From positions 1-12,733 of the forward strand of contig MU071200.1 in assembly GCA_002284615.2 (NCBI GenBank): 12,733 bases of DNA, read 5' to 3'. This document shows positions 1 to 7,240 of this stretch, in pieces. Positions within the stretch are counted from its first letter, which is position 1. Each line of letters begins with the position of its first letter. This stretch comes from Dunaliella salina (taxonomy: Eukaryota > Chlorophyta > Chlorophyceae > Chlamydomonadales > Dunaliellaceae). The position numbers and the translations under genes were made by a program. The notes under the pieces were generated by a model. That model worked only from the letters and a program-made list of their open reading frames with translations. It did no database searches and was not told where the DNA came from.

Positions 1-1081
1 ATTTCTGACTATTTATCAAATGAAGCAAGAGGAGTAGCGGATTGGGGAATATTAGACAAGTTTGTTGTGCAAGTTGAATCACTTCAACATATGTATAACT
101 CTGGTGCTGATGGATATGATCTTGTTATTCTTGATGAAATTGAATCTATTTTGTTACAATTCTCATCAACAACAAATAATGATGTCCACGCCGCATGGGG
201 AGCTTTTGTTCAAATATTAGGTAATTCCAAAAAAATTATCATGGCTGATGCATTTTTAACAAGGCGCACTTTGTTTTTGAGCTCTCTCATCAAGTCATTG
301 AGGTATATACCTGTAAGAGGAAACTTGATATCAACTTGTACAACCCTAACAAAGACAAAATAGCAAATATCCTTGGAATATGCAAACACCCCACCAAATC
401 AAGAGCTTTAAAAGATAGATTTACTGCTCATATTGTTAACAAATAAATAAAAACAAGAAACTGTGTGTTGTTACTGCTTTTAAAGCATTTTTAGACGATT
501 TAATCAAAGATGTGAAAAAACAAACAAATTTGCAAGATGCCAATATACTTGTGTATGACTCATCCACTGATGATGATGCCATTAGAAAATTAAAGATGTT
601 AAAAAGATTTGGAGTAACCCTGATATTAGGTTGCTTATATATACAACAAAAATAATAGTTGGTATAGACTTCAATGTTCAAGACATTTTTGATGATATTT
701 ATGTATATGGATCAGTCTAATCCCATTGCTAGAAATTTAATGCAATCACATTTTTGTGTAAGACATACAAAAGATAACAACATGTATTTTGCTCTTTATG
801 CATGTGATTTCCAACATTTTGTACCCTCTTATAAAACAACATACAAGCAGCAACATGCTTCAACTCAACTAATAAATGAATGGTTTGATGACACAATATA
901 CACTCGCGAGGAAAGAGTGATCCATAAATCTTATGAAGACTTTTCTGCCGTTAACAATCAAGTATACCAAATTGGATTTTCAGATTACAGTCTTATTTTC
1001 ACATCTCTACTTGAGAAAATTGAATATCAAGTAAAAAATGCGGAAGCAAGTAAAGATGATGAAGGGGGGCATCTAAAATGA
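1..1081 (+). pseudogene. Broken origin-binding-protein helicase (Herpes_ori_bp type), 5' end outside window
   Basis: Superfamily 2 helicase of the herpesvirus origin-binding-protein type, a family expected to unwind replication origins and common in Mimiviridae-like giant viruses. The frame is open from base 1. Visible are VESL, the Walker B box DEIES at 133-147 preceded by YDLVIL, and a motif III-like MADAF. Later segments carry VGIDF, then DIYVYG, and finally a motif VI region (QSHFCVRHTKDN) near 740-780. The reading moves through frames 1 (to 363), 3 (to 446), 2 (about 452-655), 1 (about 610-720) and 2 (674-1081), so at least four frame changes interrupt about 1 kb. The segments abut in the order expected for one helicase, with no room for introns. 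Motif VI has Cys where the first Arg of the QxxxRVR pattern is expected. Family assignment rests on motif recognition and is fairly secure; loss of function is inferred from the breaks. Confidence 0.8.
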
Positions 1082-1122
1082 ATGAGGTAATACCTTAAAA
1101 TTATTTCACGGCATACCATGAC

Positions 1123-1904
1123 ATGAAATCTATCAGCCTCGAGAAAAAAGAAAAGATAGAACAAAAGATCAACCGCCAAGAAGCGTGTGATTTTTATAAG
1201 AAAGCTCTTAATAGTTGGTTTTTCAAAAATACTGTATTAAGGAACATATTTTGGTTAGATAATGAACACATCCAACAAGCTTACGAGAAAACATCTCATA
1301 TGTTTGATAAAGAGAAAGCGCTTTTAACAATCTATTATATAGGGCAAAAACATTTAACTGGTCGTTACACGATACATTTGAGTCAGACATGTTTTTCAGC
1401 TATCATCATAACAAGCAATTTGAAAACGCAATAGATAATACACTTAGAGAATTAAGATCTAAACACCCCATCCAAGAACTGGAAAAATACAAACACAAGG
1501 TTCAAGATGAAAAGAAAGAGGCCCTTCGATTGAAAGTTGTAAAAGAAATGTGTGAAATTTTAGGGTTTGAGTCTACTCTTGATTACAAACAAATTATCAG
1601 GGATGAACGACTCCATAAATTCATTTCATACATTCAAAACCAAAAATTACCTTTTTTGAAAGATTTGTTTCCTTCGATAAGAACCAATGGAAATAAATTA
1701 GATTTGCAACAATCAAAAACAATCATTAGCAACATATTACGTGATTGGAATCGACGTTATCTCTCATGCATTAAGCAGCCCAATAGGAAAACAATTGATG
1801 GTGTTAAAAAATGTTTGAACTATGAATGCAAAATCACACCAAACGATCAATCAACAATTGAAACAGAAGTTTTATTATCACTCATTAAATCAAACATTGA
1901 TTAA
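1123..1904 (+). pseudogene. Probable C-terminal part of the broken origin-binding helicase
   Basis: Two overlapping same-strand frames (1123-1434 in frame 1, 1389-1904 in frame 3) encode a charged, helical, lysine- and glutamate-rich sequence. Where they overlap, GRYTIHLSQ in the first passes into MFFSYHHNKQFENA in the second, so they look like one gene with a single frame change near 1390. The segment follows the helicase at once and in the same direction. A six-G run at about 1064-1069 sits just before the helicase frame ends at 1081, so these residues were probably the C-terminal region of the same protein. I recognise no separate domain here. The last frame closes with TAA at 1902-1904 inside a perfect 12-nt palindrome (1897-1908). 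It could instead be an independent hypothetical gene. Confidence 0.55.
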
Positions 1905-1921
1905 TCAAAGGAAATTGCTAA

Positions 1922-1937
1922 TAAAAAACTCTTTTTA
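1922..1937 (+). terminator. Small A/T hairpin just after the helicase stop
   Basis: TAAAAA and TTTTTA flank a four-base loop, beginning 18 nt after the TAA at 1902-1904, with the palindrome at 1897-1908 immediately before. Hairpins after stop codons mark mRNA 3' ends in Mimivirus. This one is short and purely A/T, so it may be chance in AT-rich DNA. Confidence 0.2.
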
Positions 1938-1974
1938 ATCATGAGGTGTTGTTTTGGATTGATATATTATTCTA

Positions 1975-2270
1975 CATATTTTTACAAAAAATCTCCTCCC
2001 TAATTTTAAAGGAAAGGCAAACAAGAAACTATATGTGGGATTCTTTGTGGTGTAGACAAAAAATGATCTACTTTTCTGTATATTTTCACAAAAAATGTCC
2101 TTCCTAGATTAAAAGAATAGTCAAAACATAATTGTTATCCCTAGTTTGAAAAGAAAGTCAAGCTAAGAATTGTATGTGGGGATATTTGAACGTTGGACAT
2201 ATAATGATCTACTTTTCTATATATTTTCACAAAAAAAGTCCTCCCTAGACTAAAAGGAAAGTTAAATAGA
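1975..2270. repeat. Family A short interspersed repeats (four copies)
   Basis: A unit of a TATATTTTCACAAAAAA-like stretch followed by CCCTAGA(T/C)TAAAAGGAAAGT recurs at about 1975-2020, 2080-2120, 2135-2165 and 2207-2268. Copies two and four also share GATCTACTTTTCT in front. Further copies lie at 8395-8475. The copies differ by substitutions and small indels. No coding frame is convincing here. Confidence 0.65.
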
Positions 2271-2470
2271 GTTAGTTTGGGAGTGAATATGGACTAGAGC
2301 GCTCTTATGACTTCCACTTGTTGAAAGAAAGGCTTTCAAAATATAGATGGAATTTGAACAAGAGTGAAAGCTTTCAAATCAATCCGGATAGATGATATAT
2401 CAACTAATCTGGTCTCCAACGCCCTTGATGGACTTGTAGTGTTTGCTCTTGCTCTAAGCGTCCTTTGTAT
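2160..2470. repeat. Segmental duplication, copy 1 (partner near 8370-8710)
   Basis: In the same order, this block and the one near 8370-8710 share a CCCTAGACTAAAAGG box, TTAGTTTGGGAGTGAAT, TTTCAAA(A/G)TATAGATGG, GAAAGCTTTCAAATCAATCC, GATAGATGATATA, an AACGCCCTTGA box and a GCTCTAA tail. Spacing differs slightly. The second half (2386-2470) is a diverged family C palindromic element. A reverse-strand frame here is spurious because it lies wholly in repeat DNA. Confidence 0.65.
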
Positions 2471-2620
2471 TTTCCATAAAAGCAAGCACTTATAGAGAAG
2501 CATGGGTAGTAAAAAATTTGAAATCACTTAAAGAGATAGATGTGTACATCAAGCAAACCCGAAGGCAAGATGCCATTCTTATGCCTTGTTCAAGTACGTG
2601 CATTAAAATAGGTATTTCAA

Positions 2621-2935
2621 TTGACTAAAAGAAAAGGCCTCCTCCATACATCAAGTATAGAATGTCTGCAACCTTTGGGTCCAATAAATAAAAGGGATAA
2701 TAATTTTCAATTACTTAAAGACGCCCAAAGGTACTTTCCATACATTAGTTCTTTTTATTATAATATAATGTCTGCAACCTTTGGGTCCAATAAATCAAAG
2801 GGAGAATAATTTCCAATTACTTAAAGACGCCCAAAGGTACTCTCCATACATCAATTCTTTTTATAATAATAGAATGTCTGCAACCTTAGGGTCCAAAAAA
2901 ATAAAGGGATATGTTTTCCAATTATTGTAAATAAC
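2621..2935. repeat. Family B tandem array 1 (106-bp hairpin unit, about three copies)
   Basis: The repeated box ACCTTTGGGTCC starts at 2671, 2777 and (as ACCTTAGGGTCC) 2883, giving a 106-bp period. Each unit continues through a TTTCCAATTACTTAAAGACG(C) stretch, CCCAAAGGTACT, CCATACATCA and a T-rich run. ACCTTTGGG pairs with CCCAAAGGT about 55 nt downstream, so each unit can fold as a long-loop hairpin. The third copy breaks off and runs into a family C element by the same junction seen at 11760-11830. A plus-strand frame within (2621-2809) is repeat-derived. Confidence 0.85.
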
Positions 2936-3075
2936 TTTAAATAGATAATAAATCAATTGTTGGGATACCCAACGCCCTTTGTAATTTTCCAATTGTTGAA
3001 AGAGATGATTCCAAATAAATATGGATAAATGATATATCAATTATTGAGACATCCTACGCCCTTGAGGGACTTAAT
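2936..3075. repeat. Family C palindromic elements (two partial copies)
   Basis: Two incomplete copies of the consensus TATCAATTATTGGGATACCC - AACGCCCTTGAGGGACTT - (GC hairpin) - TTTTCCAATTGTTGAAAGA. The first lacks the GC hairpin; the second ends soon after GAGGGACTT. They join array B on the left. About 75 nt of AT-rich sequence then leads to the gene at 3152. Confidence 0.7.
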
Positions 3076-3151
3076 TGACATTTCTAAAAAGTGCAATTTA
3101 AATGAGACAAAAATTTGAATCATTTAAACAAACATTTCCCCATGTAGTACG

Positions 3152-3938
3152 ATGGAAAATCCCAAGCCCCCCTCAAATGCCTTACATATACCTTGTCCTC
3201 GATTTCAGCACATTAAGATAAGTTATGATGGTAAGGATACAACACAATTGTATAACAGATACAGGTGCAATTATGGAGAAGAAACACTTGTGTATGCCTT
3301 TCCTGTGAAGGAAACTAACACAGCCAAGAAAATAAAAGAAGAGTTCAAAGTTTACTTTGATGATCATTGTATGATGATATGTGGTGACTTATATGACAAG
3401 AAACTATTTCATGAGTGCTATGATTTCATCTTAGAAAAAACAGATGAATTCCCTTTAATTTTAGATAACAATAACGAAAGTCATGCAAAGTTAGTGGAAC
3501 TAATTGCGAGTCATGAGCCAAAGGTCCAAACAGACAACAATAGTTGCAATGGGGTGCTTTGCATAATAAAATCTCAGGAAATAGATGAAGTTTCATTTTC
3601 AACAACAACCAAATGTGCGCTAGATGCTATTGACAAGAAGAGTGAACACTATGGAGGTTCTAGTGAAATATATTATGTAAATACGTGTAATTGCAAGGAG
3701 TTCAAAACAGATATGATGAACGGGTTTCAATCATATGCTTTAGATAATACTTTGTTTAGGAAAGATAAGCTTTCAGAATATATTAGATTTCTTAAAACAA
3801 AACCATGATGTGTGGTATGCAAAAGTGCCAGTGAGGTTTAGGAAAGTACTTGTGCCTAGTGATGTCAGGAGAAAGTATAAATTAGAAAGAGTGAATCCAC
3901 CAAAGCAAAAAGTGAAACTTGAGGCAATGCAATTGTAG
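3152..3938 (+). pseudogene. Broken T5orf172/GIY-YIG-like paralogue, two domain copies
   Basis: The first domain has HIKISYDGK, then LYNRYRCNYGEE, TLVYAFPVK and GDLYDKKLF. This is the KIG - R - YG - E layout of T5orf172/MUG113 GIY-YIG-like domains, whose members are linked to DNA binding or cleavage. After the linker FPLILDNNNESHAK comes a weaker copy (LCIIKS...EHYGGSSEIYYVN). The ATG at 3152 opens this frame, but the expected first strand YIYLV is read in frame 3 (ATG 3177, MPYIYLV), so a one-base change near 3195 is likely. Near 3790 a second change cuts the frame at 3806-3808. Frame 3 continues KQNHDVWYAKVPVRF to TAG 3936-3938 and matches the paralogue's ending KQNNKNELWHAKVPLKL at 7880-7925. 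KIG is KIS here. Family call by motif only; decay is inferred. Confidence 0.65.
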
Positions 3939-3958
3939 CAGTTTCCCAAGTAAACAAA

Positions 3959-4063
3959 AGGGTGACAAGGTGCAAACAGGTAAGGCATGTTGTCAGCCAA
4001 TTAAAAAAAGGAATATTACATCCAAGTAATATTACATCCAAGAAGGGTGACAAGGTGCAAACA
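3959..4063. repeat. Direct repeats after the 3152 gene
   Basis: A 20-bp sequence, AGGGTGACAAGGTGCAAACA, occurs at 3959-3978 and exactly again at 4044-4063. Between them AATATTACATCCAAG is repeated in tandem (about 4012-4041). This looks like local duplication downstream of the broken gene; no coding sequence is seen. Confidence 0.7.
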
Positions 4064-4129
4064 TTCATTTCATAAAAGACTGTTGCCTAAGGAGCTTCGC
4101 TGCGTCTTTGGTGCCACCCAGTTAAACAA

Positions 4130-4172
4130 GAGGACATTCCGAGGACATTCCGAGGACATTTTGAGGACATTA
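4130..4172. repeat. 11-bp microsatellite GAGGACATTCC x4
   Basis: Units at 4130-4140 and 4141-4151 are identical. Those at 4152-4162 and 4163-4172 have T-rich ends (GAGGACATTTT, GAGGACATTA). The short frame through it (4047-4274) is not convincing as a gene because it runs on into a family C element. Confidence 0.75.
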
Positions 4173-4189
4173 TTATTGAAAGAGAGGAT

Positions 4190-4320
4190 ATCAAATAAAT
4201 ATACTATATCAATTATTGATACATCCAACGCCCTTTGTAGTTTTCCAATTGATGAAAGAATACTTAGTAGATAAATTTAGATAGATAGTATATCAGCTAT
4301 TGAGATACCCAACTAGTGTT
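4190..4320. repeat. Family C palindromic elements, diverged
   Basis: Contains TATCAATTATTGATACATCC, AACGCCCTTTGTAGTTTTCC, AATTGATGAAAGAA, then TAGATAGTATATCAGCTATT and GAGATACCCAAC. These are partial family C copies lacking the GC hairpin core. From 4321 to 4429 there is only AT-rich sequence in which I see nothing. Confidence 0.6.
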
Positions 4321-4429
4321 TTTGTTAAGACATATTGTGTCGCTAGATTTTGAATTCATTCCTTTTTTTAAGAAATTTTTATTAAATGTCTTAATAAAAA
4401 TGATGAAAAATAGAGTAAAAAATGTTTTG

Positions 4430-4935
4430 CTATTTAATCCATGGATTCATTTCATCCAAAGAGCAAGGTTTACCCATCTTCTGCTAAAGAGTAGGTAGGA
4501 AACCATTCAAAACTTTTCAATTTCAGTTTGCTTCCTTCATGCTTTGCCATTCATAATGCATTTATAGTTTTCACGGGTGTATAGTCATAAATTCATAAAA
4601 AGAATGGATAAATCTTAATCTTGCACTTTAATCCTTTTTAGGTGTCTCACGTCATCTTCTATTAAACATGTCTTTCCTATACAAAGTTTTCTCTGAGGAT
4701 GTATATGGAAATCTTGACCTAAAACAACACTACTTCCAGGCCTAGAGCTTAACCAGTTTTGATCTACATTTTTACTTCCTCCAAGAACTGTAAGGTCTTT
4801 GTACCAACCTAAAAATGGAACCTTTTTTTACCTTTAGAATTTTTTGAGGCATCAAAGTTGTCTAAGTGATTTTACAATTGAAGTTACATCTTCATCTTCT
4901 TCAAATGCTTCATGTAATGACTTTGACTTGTTCAT
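4430..4935 (-). pseudogene. Unrecognised broken gene on the reverse strand
   Basis: Starting from ATG at 4935-4933, coding-like segments follow one another on the minus strand. They are MNKSKSLHEAFEEDEDVTS (stop at 4854-4852), a shifted piece with DASKNSKGKK, and a 65-codon piece with GWYKDLTVLGGSKNVDQNW and DDVRHLKRIKVQD ending at 4617-4615. Then come shifted pieces containing MAKHEGSKLKLKSFEWFPTY and CSLDEMNPWIK, ending at TAG 4432-4430. One frame change falls at a seven-T run (4824-4830). In-frame TGA codons also interrupt the third part. Codon and residue make-up look like real protein, but I recognise no family. It diverges from the gene at 5040 across about 100 nt of very AT-rich sequence. 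Each frame is short, so an ORF-length cut-off would miss it. Confidence 0.5.
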
Positions 4936-5039
4936 GATTGTAATTTATATATACATAAGAATAAAATTCATTTTAATATTAATGAATATAAATAAATTAA
5001 TATTTATTCAATAATATTAGAATATTTGATTTGACAACT
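4936..5039. promoter_or_regulatory. Divergent AT-rich intergenic region
   Basis: About 100 nt, almost purely A/T, separates the start of the reverse-strand gene at 4935 from the forward start at 5040. It includes ATTAATGAATATAAATAAAT and TATTTATTCAATAATATTAG. The position suggests a shared promoter region. I see no copy of the Mimivirus early motif AAAATTGA on either strand. Confidence 0.35.
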
Positions 5040-5470
5040 ATGATTGGCAATGGAAGTACACCTGTGAATCGTAATTTGATGTACATGGATAACAATATGA
5101 ATGAAATTGATTTTAAGAATGCAAGTATTTTATCTAAAATAGTGGAATCAAATTTAGATCGCACATCTTGGAATGGCAAGATTACATTGCATGGTGTACG
5201 CATTAAAGTCGTGTTATATGGTTGTAAGAAGAAGTCAACAAAGCATTACATCAATACATAGAAGTGAACGAAAAAGAGATATCGAACCTTGATAATGGAT
5301 TGAAACGTGTATTAAATGTGAATGTATATCATTCCGCCTCAATAAGTAGAAAAGTCTTTTTCACATTGATAGGTATGCACTTTTTTAGGCAAAATTTATA
5401 CTTTGGGCATATTTTTCCTCCTCGTCTAAACACCAATCTCTTAGTCGTCGTGGATGCCATGTTCTCATAA
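5040..5470 (+). pseudogene. Unrecognised gene with one frame change
   Basis: The first segment starts at ATG 5040 (a TTG at 5031 is also in frame) and encodes MIGNGSTPVNRNLMYMDNN through SWNGKITLHGVRIKVVLYGC, ending at 5261. At 5223-5233, a run of AAG/GAA triplets, the coding character moves to frame 2. That frame reads EEVNKALHQYIEVNEKEIS and DNGLKRVLNVNVYHS, and ends at 5470. The last 86 nt overlap the 3' end of the antisense ankyrin gene, so the true stop may be earlier. No domain is recognised. The charged N-terminal half looks soluble. Confidence 0.45.
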
Positions 5471-6225
5471 TTAGTTCTTGTCGTATTTTGTTCATTTTAT
5501 TGATTGCCCTATTTCTAATGTACTTGTTTGCGATCAAACGTGAGAAATAGAAGCGCCTTAGATTACATACTAAAATTTGAACTTCATATGGTTCCCAATC
5601 TTTGTGATTGCGTAGTTTGTTCATTTTTGTTTTTGTTATATATTCAATGCAACGTTTGTGATTGTGACATTGTGAAGTCGATAAGAAGTAAAGCCTACGA
5701 ACATCTACACCACATCCTTTATCAATCGCGTATTTTAAGCAATTAAATGAACCAAACATAGCTACAGTTTCACAGATATCCTCACCCAAGGACATCCATT
5801 TTCATGTGCATATTCTAAGCAATCAACGTGACCTTCTATAGCTGCTGTGTCACAGACATCCTCATCCCATGGGCATCCACATTGATGAGCTATCTTCAAA
5901 CAATCAACATGACCATTTTGGGCTGCTTCAAAGCATATATCATCAAATTTTGCTCTGTAGCTTTTTTGCAACAACAAAATAAGCGAATATATGTAATCAG
6001 GATTTGAAACATTGTGGCAACATGTTGAAACATTGTTGAAGTTCAAATAACAAGAAGCTTTAAAACACCTTCATTTTCTTCCAACATACAGGCATCATCA
6101 AAAATTTCCCTTTTCAATCCCATTCACATGTTTTGAGCCATTTCATATAATCTATTAATATATATAATAAGGTCCGGAAACATGTGAGTGCGATTGTTAA
6201 AAGAATCAACAAAATCCCCTTTCAT
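5385..6225 (-). pseudogene. Broken ankyrin-repeat protein
   Basis: Ankyrin repeats are helical protein-binding modules, used in giant viruses as adaptors in the infected cell. A probable start is ATG 6225-6223 (MKGDFVDSFNNRTHMFPDL). In-frame TGA at 6126-6124 and TGA at 6045-6043 follow. The next frame (6046-5762) carries two clear repeats, CFEAAQNGHVDCLKIAHQCG and CDTAAIEGHVDCLEYAHENG, each followed by CPW and DE/V. Near 5780 a one-base change moves to the frame 5795-5385, with a third repeat (GEDICETVAMFGSFNCLKYA) and a basic C-terminal tail containing TWHPRRLRDWCLDEEE. Tails of this WHP...DWC type are, as I recall, found in giant-virus ankyrin proteins. Intact length would be about 280 codons. 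The ankyrin identity is secure; one stop and two frame changes make it broken as read. Confidence 0.8.
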
Positions 6226-6478
6226 GAATGTAGAGTAAAACAATCAATAATTAAAGAAGTGTAAAGGGTGTCCCTTGTATTTATTCCAATTATTAAAAGA
6301 GAAAATTGTATATAAGATGGTTGGTTGCTTAAAATATAGCAAAGCTGACAAAATTTGAAATAACTTAAATAGATGGGAGGCGCCCCTGAAGGGCACAAGA
6401 TATGTTAACGCCAATATTAAAGATAATACAAGAAATTTGGAGGAAAAGTCTTTCAAGTCTAAATTATTCGATATGTAA
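6226..6478. other. AT-rich spacer with a family C remnant
   Basis: The sequence GGCGCCCCTGAAGGGCAC (6378-6395) can form a short GCCC/GGGC hairpin and resembles the AACGCCCTTGAGGGAC core of family C. AAATAGATGG in front of it is also shared with the family. Nothing else is recognised. Confidence 0.4.
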
Positions 6479-6615
6479 ATGGAGAGAGAATTTGAAGGAA
6501 TGGACGAGGCATTTGAGAAGCTTCTAAAGTAAATGGTGTGTTGTTGAGGCCTAATGAAAAAAAAATGAAAGCACTTAAACAGCTAAAAGAATTAAACATT
6601 GTAGGTAGACTGTAA
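6479..6615 (+). pseudogene. Gene relic upstream of the small basic protein
   Basis: ATG 6479 opens MEREFEGMDEAFEKLLK and stops at 6532. A second frame (6517-6615) reads EASKVNGVLLRPNEKKMKAL, then KQLKELNIVGRL and TAA. Past that TAA the same frame gives KDARIFKCDENK. The sequence at 10200-10300 gives a similar LKKLKHL and KDARIFK in one frame. So the two loci share an upstream coding-like block that appears broken in both. Protein family unknown. Confidence 0.35.
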
Positions 6616-6619
6616 AAAG

Positions 6620-6874
6620 ATGCAAGAATCTTCAAATGTGATGAAAATAAGATTTTCCAAAAAGAGACATAACGAGCTGCAAGATTTGGCTTCTCGTTAT
6701 ATTGTTGATCCATCAAAATTAGAGCGTTATATTGTTGATCCATCAAAATTTATGGAGCAAGTGAGAGAGATAATGCATTTTGATTTGAATACAATGTATT
6801 ATACATCAAATCAGTTGCAGAGAACAAGAAGATATAGAGAGAAAAAGAGAAATGAAAAAAATGCAACCATTTAA
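6620..6874 (+). CDS. Small basic protein, homologue of the 9525 protein
   Basis: An 84-residue, highly basic protein of unknown function. Residues 13-17 (SKKRH), 53-60 (HFDLNTMY) and the basic tail 68-80 align with SKKRY, RFDPNTKMY and the basic tail of the protein at 9525, so the two are homologues. Residues 26-44 contain a tandem duplication, RYIVDPSKLE / RYIVDPSKFM, caused by a 30-bp DNA repeat that the homologue lacks. The start MQESSN matches MHESSN at 10268 in DNA, but a later ATG at 6641 is also possible. The 3' end overlaps the next gene by 23 nt in another frame. A nucleic-acid-binding role is only a guess from the charge. Confidence 0.55.
   Translation: MQESSNVMKIRFSKKRHNELQDLASRYIVDPSKLERYIVDPSKFMEQVREIMHFDLNTMYYTSNQLQRTRRYREKKRNEKNATI
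6695..6754 (+). repeat. 30-bp in-frame tandem duplication
   Basis: A 26-nt stretch beginning CGTTATATTGTTGATCCATC occurs at 6695-6720 and identically at 6725-6750, a 30-nt period. It duplicates ten residues inside the small basic protein. Perfect identity suggests a recent event. Confidence 0.9.
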
Positions 6875-7229
6875 AGAGATTAAATGTATACATAAAGTGT
6901 ACAATTCCATGTGCTACATTTATCTTGTGTCATCACCAAATGTAAAGGGCATTGTAACAAGATATGGTGATAAAAACACAACAATTCTATATCAAAAATA
7001 CAGGTATGTATATGGTGTTGAGACTGTTGTGTATGTTTTTCCTGTGAAAAATGAAAAGATTGGTTTGAAAATAGAGAGAAATTTTCAAGATGATTATACT
7101 AAAACAATTGCACAAGGAAATGCTTTTGACAAAATGCTTTTCCATGAATGGTATGATTATTTGTTAGAAAAAATAGATGAATTTCCTTTCATTTTAGACA
7201 TAAAGTGTGAAAAGTATGTATATCTATAA
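6852..7229 (+). pseudogene. T5orf172/GIY-YIG-like gene, first domain copy
   Basis: Residues 21-26 (CYIYLV) form the first strand, equivalent to the GIY strand. Residues 45-55 (ILYQKYRYVYG) carry the R and YG positions, followed by TVVYVFPVK and AFDKMLFHEWYDYLLEK. Where the second copy has KVG, this copy has VTRYG, so a key motif is degenerate. It ends FPFILDIKCEKYVYL and stops at 7227-7229. The next domain begins in frame 2 as ITSSRLRHIKVGYQG, so KYVYL followed by ITSS is the next first strand split by a frame change near 7210-7230. The gene therefore continues into 7241-7960. The start overlaps the small basic gene; ATG 6861 is an alternative. Family by motif; enzymatic activity doubtful. 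Confidence 0.6.
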
Positions 7230-7240
7230 CGTCATCAAGG

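Noticed and set aside
364..720. Introns separating helicase segments
   Set aside because: The frame segments abut or overlap with no missing protein between them, and no spliceable gap is present; single-base frame changes explain the pattern better.
2336..2527. 63-codon reverse-strand frame
   Set aside because: It lies entirely within the duplicated repeat block, including the family C core.
2621..2935. CRISPR array
   Set aside because: The repeats are about 105 bp and contiguous, with no short repeat/unique spacer alternation and no cas genes.
4316..4498. 60-codon forward frame
   Set aside because: Composition is Phe/Leu/Lys from AT-rich DNA, and its 3' half is antisense to the more convincing reverse-strand relic ending at 4430.
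4997..5203. Reverse-strand frame opposite the 5040 gene
   Set aside because: It mirrors the forward frame, is rich in Ile, Leu and Phe as shadow frames are, and lies over the presumed divergent promoter.
6124..6126. TGA read as tryptophan (alternative genetic code)
   Set aside because: TGA also ends the intact 10268 gene, TGG is used freely for Trp, and reassigning TGA would not repair the many frame changes.
6244..6746. Two reverse-strand frames (6244-6456, 6459-6746)
   Set aside because: The second is antisense to the small basic gene and its duplicated DNA, which produces the repeated MDQQYN; neither resembles a known protein.
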